Assembly: GCA_034434235.1 (NCBI GenBank)
Contig: DAOTZV010000139.1
Location: forward strand, 1 to 29,732
Reading direction: 5' to 3'
DNA: 29,732 nt
DNA from: CAKZKT01 sp034434235
Lineage (GTDB): Bacteria; Chloroflexota; Anaerolineae; CG2-30-64-16
The position numbers were made by a program, and so were the translations under genes. Below, piece by piece: positions 5,655 to 13,942 of the stretch. Below the pieces are notes generated by a model. It was given only the letters and a program-made list of their open reading frames with translations. It was not told the DNA's origin and searched no databases. Position 1 is the stretch's first letter; each line of letters starts with the position of its first letter.

Positions 5655-7298
5655 GTGGAACTCAAAGAATATCTCGCGCCGCTGCGCAAATGGTGGTGGC
5701 TGATCGTGGCCTCCACCCTGGTGGCAACCGTGTCCAGCTATCTGGCCACGCGACAACAGCCGCCCATCTACCAGTCGCGCACGACCATCATGGTGGGCCG
5801 CGCCATCGAGAACCCGAACCCTTCGGGCAACGACCTGTGGCTGACGCAGCAGCTCGCCAACACCTACGCGGACATCGCCAAACGTTCACCGATCAAAGAG
5901 GCGGTGATGGCCGCGCTGGGCCTGAGCTGGCTGCCGGAATACAACGTGCGGGTGGTGCCCAACACGCAACTGCTCGAGATCACGGTCGTGGACACCTCGC
6001 CCGTGCGCGCCCAGGCGGTGGCTGCGGAATTCGCCAACCAGTTGATGCGCCAGGCGCCCACCGGCAGCGACAGCCAGGCCCAACAGCGCCAGGCGTTCAT
6101 CGCCGCGCAGCTCAACGACCTGGAGGCCAAGATCAAGGAGACCCAGGCCGAGATCGAGAAGAAACAGAACGAGCTGACCAACATGTTCAGCGCGCGGCAG
6201 ATCGCCGACACCCAGACGCAGATCACGGGCCTGCAGAGCAAATTGAACACGCTTCAGGCGAACTACGCGGCGCTGCTCGCCAACACCCAGAAGGGCGCGC
6301 TCAACACCATCAGCGTGATCGAGCCCGCCGCGCTGCCCACCGAGCCGATCGGCCCGAACAAGCCGGCGACGATCCTGCTCGCCGCGGCCATCGGCCTGGT
6401 CCTGGCCGGCGGCGCGGCCTATCTGCTGGAATACCTGGACGATACGCTGAAGAACCCCGACGACGTGCAAAAGGCGCTGGGACTTACCACCCTGGGCGCG
6501 GTGCCCCGCATGGAGCTGGCGCAAGTGAGCGAATTGATCACGGCGCTCACCGGCCAGTCGGCCACGGCCGAGGCGTACCGCATCCTGCGCACCAACCTGC
6601 AGTTCGCCGCGGTCGAACGCCCCCTGCGCACCCTGCTGGTCACCAGCCCCGCGCCCACCGAGGGCAAATCGCTCACCGTCGCCAACCTGAGCATCGCGCT
6701 GGCCCAGGCCGGCAAGCGGGTGGTGGCGGCAGATACCGACCTGCACCGGCCGCGGCTCCATCGGCTGTTCGGCCTGCGCAACAACGCCGGCGTCACGACC
6801 GCGCTGCTGGAGGCGCGGCCGGCCCTCGACGGCCTGTTGCAAGAGACCGCCGTGCCCGGGCTGCGCGTGCTCACCTCGGGGCCCTTGCCGCCCAACGCGG
6901 CCGAGCTGCTCGGCTCGGCCCGCATGCGTGAGCTGCTGGCCGAGCTGACGGCCCAGGCCGACATCGTCGTGCTCGACTCGCCCCCGGCCACGGCCCTTTC
7001 GGATGCGGCGATCCTGTCCACCCAGTGCGACGGGGTCCTCATGGTGCTCGATTCGGGCAGTACACGCCGCGAGGTAGCCCGCCGCGCGCTGGAGGCGCTG
7101 CACCGCGTCAACGCCCGCGTGGTCGGCGCGCTGCTCAACCGCATGCCGTTGCGGGGCGGCGGGTCCTACTACTATTACTACTACTATTATTACTACGGCC
7201 ATTACTACGCGGACGATCATCGCAACGGCCACGACGAGGCGATGGGCGGCCTGGCCGGCCTCCGCAAGCGGCTGGGCCTGCGCACGAAAAGCGAATGA
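5655..7298 (+). CDS. Wzz/BY-kinase fusion, exopolysaccharide chain-length protein
   Basis: Protein of 547 residues combining a polysaccharide co-polymerase (Wzz) part with a bacterial tyrosine kinase part. Wzz: membrane segment 14-32, periplasm-facing region with coiled coil at about 145-205 (LNDLEAKIKETQAEIEKKQNEL), proline-rich PTEPIGPNKP before the second membrane segment (238-258). Kinase: Walker A SPAPTEGKS (331-339), Walker A' VVAADTDLHRP (356-366; the usual form is DADLRRP), Walker B IVVLDSPP (437-444). The C-terminal tyrosine cluster is extreme: ten tyrosines in a row (505-514) plus Y517-Y518; such clusters are autophosphorylated in Wzc/CapB proteins and tune polymer export. GTG at 5655 is supported by GGAG at 5645-5648. 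First gene of the operon reaching to 16401; the next start follows by 15 bases. Confidence 0.92.
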   Translation: MELKEYLAPLRKWWWLIVASTLVATVSSYLATRQQPPIYQSRTTIMVGRAIENPNPSGNDLWLTQQLANTYADIAKRSPIKEAVMAALGLSWLPEYNVRVVPNTQLLEITVVDTSPVRAQAVAAEFANQLMRQAPTGSDSQAQQRQAFIAAQLNDLEAKIKETQAEIEKKQNELTNMFSARQIADTQTQITGLQSKLNTLQANYAALLANTQKGALNTISVIEPAALPTEPIGPNKPATILLAAAIGLVLAGGAAYLLEYLDDTLKNPDDVQKALGLTTLGAVPRMELAQVSELITALTGQSATAEAYRILRTNLQFAAVERPLRTLLVTSPAPTEGKSLTVANLSIALAQAGKRVVAADTDLHRPRLHRLFGLRNNAGVTTALLEARPALDGLLQETAVPGLRVLTSGPLPPNAAELLGSARMRELLAELTAQADIVVLDSPPATALSDAAILSTQCDGVLMVLDSGSTRREVARRALEALHRVNARVVGALLNRMPLRGGGSYYYYYYYYYYGHYYADDHRNGHDEAMGGLAGLRKRLGLRTKSE

Positions 7299-7313
7299 CG
7301 CCGGTCTGCTGAC

Positions 7314-8576
7314 GTGACCGCTCAAGCGCTCGCCTGCGATCGCCTCCGCCTGTGCCTGTGTGGCCGCCGGGATGCCTCGGCCGCGGCCGCGCTGCGGGCC
7401 GCGGCCCGGCAACCCGACTGGAGCTGGGAAGCCATCGCCGCGCTGGCCTTCGCCGAAGGCCTGGCGCCGCTCCTGTACAACGATCTCGCTCAGACCGAGC
7501 TGTGGCCGGCGATTCCCCCTGGCGTGCGCGTCGACCTCCAGGCCGCCTATGAGGGCAGCGCGATCCGCAACGCGCTGTTGGCCTGCGAGCTGGAGAAGGT
7601 GCTGGGCCGGCTGGACGAAGCCGGCGTCGCGTGTCTCTTGCTCAAGGGCGCGGCCCTGGCGCAGGAGGTCTACGGCGATCCCGCGCTCCGGCCGATGAAC
7701 GACCTCGATCTGCTCGTCCACCGGGCCGACCTGGGCCGGGCGCTGGGGGTATTGGCGGCCTGCGGCTACACAGAGTCGCGCGTCGAGGAACGGCCGGGCG
7801 TTACGCTGGCCTTCGAAAGCGAACTCTCCCTCGGCAAGCCGGGAGTGATCGGCATCCAGATCGAGCTGCACTGGCGCCTGTTGGATGCGCCTTTCTACCA
7901 GCGCCGATTGCCGATGGCCTGGTTCTGGGAGACCGCGACGCCCATCCAGGTGGGCCGAACGGTTGCAGCCGGCCTGGGCCCCGAAGCGCTGCTCCTCTAT
8001 CTCTGCGCGCACCTCGTCCTCCACCATCGCGGCCAGGGGTTGCGCTGGTGGGTGGACCTGGCCGAAGTGCTCCACAAACAAGGCCGCCGGCTCGACTGGC
8101 CGGAGCTCTTGCGCCGGGCCGCGGCATGCGATCTGGTGATGTCGCTGCAAGCAGTGTTGCCGGCGCTCGCCGACGCGTGGGCCGCGCCCGTGCCGGCCGA
8201 TGTGTTGGCGCAACTGGCGGCCATGCAACCGTCGCCGGCCGAACGTCGCGTGCACGCCGACCTGACCGCCGGCCGGCGGCCGGTCGCCCGGCGCTTCTGG
8301 GCCGACCTGATGGACCTGCCCGACTGGAAGGCCCGCGGCCGCTACGCCTGGGCGCACTTCGTCCCCTCGCCGGCCTACATGCTCGCCCGCTATCGGCCGG
8401 CCCATCGCTGGCTGCTCCCGTTGCTCTATCCGTGGCGCTGGCTGATCGGCCTGGCCGGCGCGTTGGCCTGGAAGATCGCGGCGATCCATCCCCGTTCGAC
8501 CGATTTGACCATCTCCTCGCCTTCTGCTATACTCGATCTGGTTCTTCCCGGTAAAAGCCCACCCCAAGACGGCTGA
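7314..8576 (+). CDS. Nucleotidyltransferase family protein (NTP_transf_5-like)
   Basis: Protein of 420 residues with the signature of the uncharacterised nucleotidyltransferase family: LLLKGAALAQEVYGDPALRPMNDLDLLV at about 108-134, where K111-G112 and D130/D132 form the expected nucleotide- and metal-binding site, followed by ELHWRL and a helical C-terminal half. Members often sit beside PqqD proteins, HPr-kinase-like proteins and asparagine-synthetase or radical SAM enzymes in modified-peptide and envelope loci; the reaction is unknown, though transfer of a nucleotide or related group to a peptide or glycan is plausible. GTG start 15 bases after the BY-kinase stop without a good ribosome binding site, so coupling is likely. 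The PqqD gene follows after 24 bases. Family call firm, role inferred. Confidence 0.8.
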   Translation: MTAQALACDRLRLCLCGRRDASAAAALRAAARQPDWSWEAIAALAFAEGLAPLLYNDLAQTELWPAIPPGVRVDLQAAYEGSAIRNALLACELEKVLGRLDEAGVACLLLKGAALAQEVYGDPALRPMNDLDLLVHRADLGRALGVLAACGYTESRVEERPGVTLAFESELSLGKPGVIGIQIELHWRLLDAPFYQRRLPMAWFWETATPIQVGRTVAAGLGPEALLLYLCAHLVLHHRGQGLRWWVDLAEVLHKQGRRLDWPELLRRAAACDLVMSLQAVLPALADAWAAPVPADVLAQLAAMQPSPAERRVHADLTAGRRPVARRFWADLMDLPDWKARGRYAWAHFVPSPAYMLARYRPAHRWLLPLLYPWRWLIGLAGALAWKIAAIHPRSTDLTISSPSAILDLVLPGKSPPQDG

Positions 8577-8600
8577 TCGCTCGTAAGCAAGGGATGTCCG

Positions 8601-8984
8601 TTGCCTGTGAGCCAGACCGACGCGCCTCACGAAGCTTACCCGATCGCGTGCGCCCCGGTCGAATCGGCGGCCGATGATTCGCCGCGGCCGCTGCCGGCGC
8701 GCAAGCCGGCCGTCATCGTGCAGCGCGGCGGCCCCCACACCCTGATCTACGACCCGGATACGGATGCCGTGCACGTGCTCAACCCGACCGCGGCCGCCAT
8801 CTGGGAGGGCTGTGATGGCCGGCGCACGCCGGCCGAGCTGGCGGCCCGTCTGGCGGCCGCGTTCGCCGACACGGCCGGCCGCGACCTGATGGCCGATGTG
8901 GAGGCCACGCTGGCAATCCTGGCCGCTCGCGGATTGTTATGTCCATCCAATGCCGCGCCGGAGGTGTCCGATGGATCGCATTGA
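8601..8984 (+). CDS. Stand-alone PqqD family protein (RiPP recognition element)
   Basis: Protein of 127 residues whose region 36-115 has the PqqD fold pattern: PAVIVQRGGPHTLIYDPDTDAVHVLNPTAAAIWEGCDGRRTPAELAARL, then ADVEATLAILAARGLL. PqqD domains bind the leader of a precursor peptide and present it to the modifying enzyme. The first 35 residues are a poorly ordered extension. TTG at 8601 has AAGGGA 6 bases upstream; GTG at 8607 is an alternative, and ATG at 8594 is out of frame and soon stops. Its last 14 bases overlap the start of the putative precursor gene, a strong sign they are translated together. The radical SAM enzyme two genes on carries its own PqqD domain, so this locus has two. 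Confidence 0.82.
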   Translation: MPVSQTDAPHEAYPIACAPVESAADDSPRPLPARKPAVIVQRGGPHTLIYDPDTDAVHVLNPTAAAIWEGCDGRRTPAELAARLAAAFADTAGRDLMADVEATLAILAARGLLCPSNAAPEVSDGSH

Positions 8985-9186
8985 ACCACCGAACCCGCAT
9001 GAAGAAACCGCCGGGCATGAGCTGCCCCCCTACGAGCCCCCGCGCGTGATCACCTACCGGGGCGAAGAGATCCTGCGGCTGTTGGGGCCGGTGCAGGCCT
9101 GTTCCTTCGGCCATTCGACCGTGGTCTGCGGGCCGAGCTTCTATTCCACCGCGCCGTGGGAGCACGGCCCGTCCCTCGATCACTGA
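8971..9186 (+). CDS. Putative RiPP precursor peptide
   Basis: Peptide of 71 residues between the PqqD gene and the PqqD-radical SAM gene. ATG at 8971 has a strong GGAGGTG site (8960-8966) at ideal spacing and lies within the last codons of pqqD; the radical SAM start follows its stop by 6 bases. The N-terminal part is leader-like: acidic, with YEPPRVITYRGEEILRLLGPVQ at 21-42, a YxxP-type recognition stretch and an amphipathic helix. The C-terminal 28 or so residues (from A43) are core-like and rich in Cys, Ser, Thr, Gly and aromatics: C44 and C53, S45, S49, S56, S59, S68, Y58, W63, ending in DH. Thioether or other carbon-linked crosslinks by the radical SAM enzyme, or phosphorylation by the kinase-like protein, are possible; cleavage site and product are unknown. 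Confidence 0.72.
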   Translation: MDRIEPPNPHEETAGHELPPYEPPRVITYRGEEILRLLGPVQACSFGHSTVVCGPSFYSTAPWEHGPSLDH

Positions 9187-9192
9187 ACGGCC

Positions 9193-10875
9193 ATGGCCGA
9201 TGACCTTTTCCGGCCGCGCCTGGTGCCGGCTCCCCATGTCGTGTCTGACGATAGGCGGTACCTGCTCTTGCATCCGCGCGCGCCGCGCTGGGCCGCGCTG
9301 AACGCGACCGGACTGGCCGTCGCGCAACTGTGCGATGGCGCGCGCACCATCCCGGACATCGCGGCCGCGATCGGCCGGCGCTGGGCCCGGCCGGCCGATC
9401 GCGTCTTGCCCGATGTAGAGGCGTGCGTGGCGCGGCTGGCGCAGGCGGGGTTTATCGAAGGCGTGACCTCTCCGCCGGCCCCGCCCGGTCCCCCTGGCCC
9501 CCCAAGGTTGGGGGAAACGGGGGGCACCTTTCCGCCGGCCCCGCCCGGCCCCCTTGACCCCCCAAAGTTGGGGGGAACGGGGGGCACCTCTCCGCCGGCC
9601 CCGCCCGGCCCCCCTGGCCCCCCAAGGTTGGGGGGAACGGGGGGCACCTCTCCCCCGACCCCTCCCCTGCAAGTGGAGGAGAGTATTTCTCCCCCTTCCC
9701 TTTTAGGGAAGGGGGCCGGGGGGTTAGGTGCAGACACAGGGGCCGGGGGGTTAGGTGCAGACACAGGGGCCGGGGGATTAGGTGCAAGCACAGAGGCCGG
9801 GGGGTCAGGTGCAGAAAAAAGGGCCGGCGAATCGCAGAGGCCGCCCTGGCGCCTGCACCTCTACCTCACCGAAGCGTGCAACCTGCGCTGTCGCCATTGC
9901 GGCGTCGCGGGCAACGGCGGCGAACCGGCGCGCCTGGACGCCGACCTGGTCCGTGGCCTGATCGAACAGGCCGTCGCGGCCGGCGCGGAGGGGATCGCGT
10001 TCGGCGGCGGCGAGCCGCTGCTGCACCCCGCGCTCGGCGCGCTGCTGGCGCATGCCGCGCCGCGGCTGAAGACGCTGGTGGCGACCAACGGCCTCTTGAT
10101 AGATGACGCCGCGGCCGAAACGTTCGCCCGCCTGGGCGTGATCGTCCAGGTGAGCCTGGACGGCCCCGACCCCTTCACGCACGACCGCATCCGGGGCGCG
10201 GGCGCGTTCGCCCGCGCCTGGCGCGGCATCGAACGCCTGCAACGGGCCGGCATCGGCGAGCGGCTGGCGCTGAACGTGACCCTCATGCGGCCCAACATCG
10301 GCCGGCTGGCCGAGATCGTGGACCTGGCCGCCCGCCGCGGGATCGGGGGCGTGCGCTTCACCGCGTTGCAACGCATGGGCCGCGCGGCCGACCGTTGGGC
10401 CGAGCTGGCGCCGACGGCCGACGAATACGCGGAGGCGTACCGCTTCCTCTATCGCTGTCGGCCGGCCGCGGGGTTGGCGCTTCAGCCCGAGCTGCTCGGC
10501 CTGGAGCTGGCGCCGCCCGACCGGGGGATGTGGTGCGGCCTGGGCCGCACGCTGCTGGTGGACGCCCGCGGAGACATCTACCCGTGCGGCCTGTTCGTCG
10601 GCCCGCAGTTCCGCCTGGGCAACGTGCGCGAGACGTCCCTGGCCGAGGCGCTGGCATCCCCGGCGCTGGCGCAGTTGATCGGCCGCTGCGAGCAGCGCCG
10701 CGAGCTCATCCCCGCATGCCGCGCCTGCGCCTGGAAGCACTTCTGCCAGGCCGGCTGCGCCGGCAGCGTCTGGCAAATGCACGGAACGCTCTACGAAACG
10801 GATGGGTTGTGCGCGGTGCGTCGGGAATTGTTCGCGGAGCTGCTGCTCGCCCGGGCCGCCGCGCAGGACGTGTGA
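9193..10875 (+). CDS. PqqD-radical SAM-SPASM fusion enzyme, peptide maturase
   Basis: Protein of 560 residues. Residues 1-90 are a PqqD domain (RYLLLHPRAPRWAALNATGLAVAQLCDGART...DVEACVARLAQAGFIEG). Residues 91-216 are a Pro/Gly linker made wholly by repeat DNA. The radical SAM core starts at 220: LTEACNLRCRHC holds C229, C233 and C236 for the [4Fe-4S] cluster, and GGGEPLL (271-277) binds SAM. The C-terminal SPASM domain has C448, C465 (DIYPCG), C499, C509, C512, C518, C522 and C540, enough for two auxiliary clusters. Enzymes of this build install thioether or carbon-carbon crosslinks in ribosomal peptides, with the PqqD domain binding the leader. The precursor candidate is encoded 6 bases upstream. 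No convincing ribosome binding site, so coupling is likely. Chemistry cannot be predicted from sequence. Confidence 0.9.
   Translation: MADDLFRPRLVPAPHVVSDDRRYLLLHPRAPRWAALNATGLAVAQLCDGARTIPDIAAAIGRRWARPADRVLPDVEACVARLAQAGFIEGVTSPPAPPGPPGPPRLGETGGTFPPAPPGPLDPPKLGGTGGTSPPAPPGPPGPPRLGGTGGTSPPTPPLQVEESISPPSLLGKGAGGLGADTGAGGLGADTGAGGLGASTEAGGSGAEKRAGESQRPPWRLHLYLTEACNLRCRHCGVAGNGGEPARLDADLVRGLIEQAVAAGAEGIAFGGGEPLLHPALGALLAHAAPRLKTLVATNGLLIDDAAAETFARLGVIVQVSLDGPDPFTHDRIRGAGAFARAWRGIERLQRAGIGERLALNVTLMRPNIGRLAEIVDLAARRGIGGVRFTALQRMGRAADRWAELAPTADEYAEAYRFLYRCRPAAGLALQPELLGLELAPPDRGMWCGLGRTLLVDARGDIYPCGLFVGPQFRLGNVRETSLAEALASPALAQLIGRCEQRRELIPACRACAWKHFCQAGCAGSVWQMHGTLYETDGLCAVRRELFAELLLARAAAQDV
9469..9648 (+). 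repeat. Three in-frame 60-bp tandem repeats in the radical SAM gene
   Basis: Units at 9469, 9529 and 9589 each encode 20 residues of the type SPPAPPGPPGPPRLGGTGGT; they differ at only a few bases. Each contains a palindrome, CCCCCCAAGGTTGGGGGG. Because 60 is a multiple of 3 the repeats do not break the frame. Confidence 0.93.
9649..9832 (+). repeat. Palindromic C/G-rich element and 27-bp repeats in the radical SAM gene
   Basis: A hairpin with 11-bp arms (CCCCCTTCCCT at 9691-9701, AGGGAAGGGGG at 9705-9715) is followed by GCCGGGGGGTTAGGT and then by about three to four 27-bp repeats of GGGGCCGGGGGGTTAGGTGC type encoding GAGGLGADT. The hairpin plus tail recurs at 14889-14931 and 14976-15018 inside the C25 protease gene. 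Confidence 0.85.
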
Positions 10876-10905
10876 TACAAGATGCATCCCGGACAGGAGA
10901 AGACC

Positions 10906-12852
10906 ATGACACGGCAATGCTCTCTGGCGCGACCGTTTCTTCTGGCCACGCTGATCCTCATCGGCATCCTCTGCACCGCGACGGTCGCCTGGGCCGATGC
11001 GGCCGGCGACTACCGTTCCTCTGCTACCGGCAACTGGGGCGACGCGTCCACCTGGGAGCGCTACGACGGCTCGACATGGATGGCGGCCTCGACCCCGCCC
11101 ACATCCGCCGACGGCGTCATCACCATCCGCAACGGCCATACGGTGACCATTGCCGCCAGCGTGAGCGTGGATCAGGTCGTCATCGAGGCCGGCGGGCAGG
11201 TTACCATCGGCAGCGGACAGATCATGACACTGACCAACGGTGCCGACACCTATGACCTGACCGTTGCCGGCACCCTCCTGAACCAGGGTACCTTCAGCCG
11301 CGCCTCGGGGGCCAAATGGGCGGTCAACGCGGGCGGCAGCTATATCCACAACACCCGGTCCAACGTAACCGATCTGTTGGGGTCGGCGGTCTCTCTCGAT
11401 ACGCAAAGCAACTTCATCTACCGGGGCAGTTCAAGCCTGAACACGGTCGTCGCCGTATCGGGCTGGACCTACGGCAACCTCAGTTTCGAAAGCTCCTCGG
11501 GCGCATGGGCCCCCACCCTGGCCGGCGCAAACACTCTCACCGTGAACGGCAATTTCATGCTCGGCGCGAACGTCACCTTCAACGCCCGCACCGGCGACTT
11601 CACCGGCCCCATCGTCGTCAAGGGGAACTGGACGAACAACGGCGTCTTCAACTCCGATTCCGGCACCGGCACGGTGACGTTGAGCGGCTCGTCTGCCCAA
11701 ACGATCGGCGGGACCTCGACCACATCCTTCAACAGCCTGACGATCAACAACACCGAAACGACCACGGGCGTGAGCCTGGGGAACGACATCACCGTCAACG
11801 GCACGCTCACCATCGGCTCGGGCAGCCGGTTGACGGCCAACAGCTATACGATCACGGCGGCCGGCGACTGGACCAACAACGGCGCCTTCACGGCCGGCAC
11901 CGGCAAAGTCACCTTCAACCGCACCGGCACATCCACCATCTCCGGCTCCAGCACGACCACCTTCTACGACCTGGAGATCGGCGCCAACACCACCCTGGAC
12001 GTGGGGACGAACGCCCTCTTCGACGCCACCCATTCGGTGCGCAACTACGGCAAGCTCAAGCAAACGAAGACGGTCGGGACGGACAACGTGGCCTTCCTCA
12101 ACCTGGCGTCGGGCGCCTACTACGGCGTCGAGCTCGACCCGGAAGGCGCCGAGTCCATGGGCAGCACGACGGTGACGATCTACGGCGAGCAGACGTGCCC
12201 CACGCCGCCCAGCCTGGGGGTGACGGCCATCAAGCGCTGCTTCGACATCGCGCCGACCACTGCGACGATGGCCACGGTCAAGTTCTGGTACGACGCGACG
12301 AACGAGCTCAACGGCAACACGCCGGGCAGCGAGAAGGCCTATTATCAGGAGAGTGGGCTGTGGCGCGAGGCCAAGGGCACGTACACTCGCGCAACAGGCG
12401 CGTTCAACAGCGTCCAGGTGACCGGTGTCGCGACCTTCTCGCGCTTCGCGCTGACGAGCAACACGCCCACCGATTCCAACCTGATCGCCCTGGCGCGCTT
12501 CGACGCCGCGCCGGCCGCGGGCGGGATCGCGATCGCATGGGAGACGGCCAGCGAGATCGGCACGGTCGGCTTCCACCTGTGGCGCAGCGAACAACCCCAG
12601 GACGGCTACGTGCGGATCACGTCGGCGCTGTTGCCTGCCCGCGGCGGGCCTACGCGCGGCGCGAGCTACGCGCATACCGACCCGACGGCAACGCCCGGCC
12701 GGACGTACTTCTACAAGCTGGAAGAGGTGGACCTCTCCGGCGCCAGCGCTTTCTACGGCCCGGCCGGCCCGGTCGCCGCCGCGGCGCAGGCCGCGCGTTA
12801 TCGCGTGTTCCTGGCCCTGCTCGCACAAGGCGGCCAGGGCCGCCAACCCTGA
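10906..12852 (+). CDS. Secreted beta-repeat protein (G8-like N-terminus, FN3-like C-terminus)
   Basis: Exported protein of 648 residues. ATG at 10906 has AGGAG at 10895-10899; an in-frame ATG at 10882 is less likely. Residues 1-30 form a signal peptide ending in VAWA before DAAGD. Next comes a G8-like segment (GNWGDASTWERYDGSTW, then DGVITIRNGHTVTIAASVSVDQVVIEAGGQVTI), then beta-solenoid-like repeats with two clear modules holding WTNNGVF (242-248) and WTNNGAF (322-328), each followed by a serine/threonine-rich SS..TT.F..L.I strand. Around 490-620 is an FN3-like module (IAIAWETASEIGTVGFHLWRS). The end, YRVFLALLAQG, resembles the YLPLV-type tails on many Chloroflexota exported proteins. No catalytic motif seen. 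It lies between maturase and kinase-like genes, so it might hold, display or be decorated by the locus product; that is speculation. Confidence 0.7.
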   Translation: MTRQCSLARPFLLATLILIGILCTATVAWADAAGDYRSSATGNWGDASTWERYDGSTWMAASTPPTSADGVITIRNGHTVTIAASVSVDQVVIEAGGQVTIGSGQIMTLTNGADTYDLTVAGTLLNQGTFSRASGAKWAVNAGGSYIHNTRSNVTDLLGSAVSLDTQSNFIYRGSSSLNTVVAVSGWTYGNLSFESSSGAWAPTLAGANTLTVNGNFMLGANVTFNARTGDFTGPIVVKGNWTNNGVFNSDSGTGTVTLSGSSAQTIGGTSTTSFNSLTINNTETTTGVSLGNDITVNGTLTIGSGSRLTANSYTITAAGDWTNNGAFTAGTGKVTFNRTGTSTISGSSTTTFYDLEIGANTTLDVGTNALFDATHSVRNYGKLKQTKTVGTDNVAFLNLASGAYYGVELDPEGAESMGSTTVTIYGEQTCPTPPSLGVTAIKRCFDIAPTTATMATVKFWYDATNELNGNTPGSEKAYYQESGLWREAKGTYTRATGAFNSVQVTGVATFSRFALTSNTPTDSNLIALARFDAAPAAGGIAIAWETASEIGTVGFHLWRSEQPQDGYVRITSALLPARGGPTRGASYAHTDPTATPGRTYFYKLEEVDLSGASAFYGPAGPVAAAAQAARYRVFLALLAQGGQGRQP

Positions 12853-12862
12853 TCTGAGCTTC

Positions 12863-13942
12863 ATGTATCGCCAGAGCTATCGCTTCTTCGACGTCGGCTT
12901 CACGCTGGAAACCGATGCGACTGCTTTCCTGGCGTGCTTCGAGCAAATCTACGGCCGTTTTCGGGCCGAGACCGACCCGACCGCGCCGACCTATCGGCTC
13001 CATCTGAACGGCGATCCCCGCTTCGAAGCAGGCGGGACGATCTGGCGGAGCCGGCGCGCGGCCGACCTGAGCCTGTACGCGTACAACGCGATCCTGAATG
13101 CGGTCGCGACGCGCATCCGCAGCCACTTCCTCTTCCACGCCGCGGCCCTGGCCGCGCCCGATGGCGCGGGGATCATCCTGGCCGGCCCCGCGGGCCTGGG
13201 CAAGACGACGTTGGCGCTGGCGCTGCTGGCGCGCGGCTATCGGCTCTATTCGGACGATGTGGCGGCCGTCGGCTGCGACGATGGCCTGCTCTATCCGTTT
13301 CCGCGCAGCGTGGGGGTGCGGCCGGCCGACGGCGACCCCAACGACAGGCTGTTCCTGGACATGGCCGCGCTGGGCCGGCCCGACGCCCTGGCGTCCGCGC
13401 CCGCGGCGCCCCGGCTGCTGTTCCTCCTGGCCGATGGCACCGTCGCCGATCCGGCCGGGCCGGCCGGCTGCATCCTGACGCTCGATCGTATCACCTGGCC
13501 GTTGATGGAGGCGCTCGCCGATCTGCCCGACGTGCGGGCCGCGATCATCTTGCGCGATGCCCCGTATCCGGTGGTGGCGCTCGACCTGGCGACCGCGTCC
13601 GCCGGCCAGATCGAGCCGGCCGTGCAGGCGCTTTGCGCGCGCTACGGGGTGCTGCTGTTCGACATTGCCCCGGGCCCGGCCGCGGCGGCCGACTTCGGCC
13701 GGCCGCCGCGGCTCGTGCCCCTGTCGCTCGACGAGGCGACGACGGGGCTGCTGCGCCACCTGAAGGGCGGGCCGTCCTCGGCCCTGGTGACCGAACGCTT
13801 CGGCGGCAGCGCCGGCCGGCTCTACATGGCGCTCGCCGCGCGGGTCGGCCGCATGGCGTGCTACCGGCTGGAGGTCGGCCGGTTGGAGGCGTCGGTGCAG
13901 TTGATCCTGGACGCGCAACTCCGGCGTTCTCTGCGTCTCTGA
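12863..13942 (+). CDS. HPr kinase/phosphorylase-like P-loop protein
   Basis: Protein of 359 residues resembling the catalytic domain of HprK in a longer frame. The P-loop GPAGLGKTT is at 108-116, preceded by FLFHAAALA (H92) and followed by ARGYRLYSDDVAAV with the expected acidic pair D131-D132; PFPRSVGVRP (145-154) fits the next conserved block. The first 85 residues are a separate helical/strand region. HprK proteins phosphorylate a serine of HPr, and relatives in lasso-peptide loci phosphorylate the peptide. In this operon the likely substrate is the precursor (serines in the core) or a sugar-linked acceptor rather than HPr; no HPr gene is in the window. Starts 10 bases after the previous stop and overlaps the next start (TGATG). 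Confidence 0.82.
   Translation: MYRQSYRFFDVGFTLETDATAFLACFEQIYGRFRAETDPTAPTYRLHLNGDPRFEAGGTIWRSRRAADLSLYAYNAILNAVATRIRSHFLFHAAALAAPDGAGIILAGPAGLGKTTLALALLARGYRLYSDDVAAVGCDDGLLYPFPRSVGVRPADGDPNDRLFLDMAALGRPDALASAPAAPRLLFLLADGTVADPAGPAGCILTLDRITWPLMEALADLPDVRAAIILRDAPYPVVALDLATASAGQIEPAVQALCARYGVLLFDIAPGPAAAADFGRPPRLVPLSLDEATTGLLRHLKGGPSSALVTERFGGSAGRLYMALAARVGRMACYRLEVGRLEASVQLILDAQLRRSLRL

Noticed and set aside
5886..8774. 962-codon open frame on the minus strand opposite BY-kinase and nucleotidyltransferase
   Set aside because: Composition is Arg/Gly/Gln-rich without motifs, while both plus-strand genes carry full catalytic signatures.
8971..9186. Lasso-peptide precursor
   Set aside because: HPr-kinase-like and nucleotidyltransferase neighbours recall lasso loci, but no asparagine-synthetase-like cyclase or transglutaminase-like leader peptidase is present; a radical SAM product fits better.
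9180..9791. Minus-strand proline-rich open frame with NPPAPVSA repeats
   Set aside because: Reverse reading of the repeat array in the radical SAM gene; no start signal or conserved domain.
12934..13941. Upstream extension of the C25 protease reading frame
   Set aside because: It overlaps the HPr-kinase-like gene in another frame and encodes Arg/Ala-rich nonsense; the signal peptide starts at 13942.
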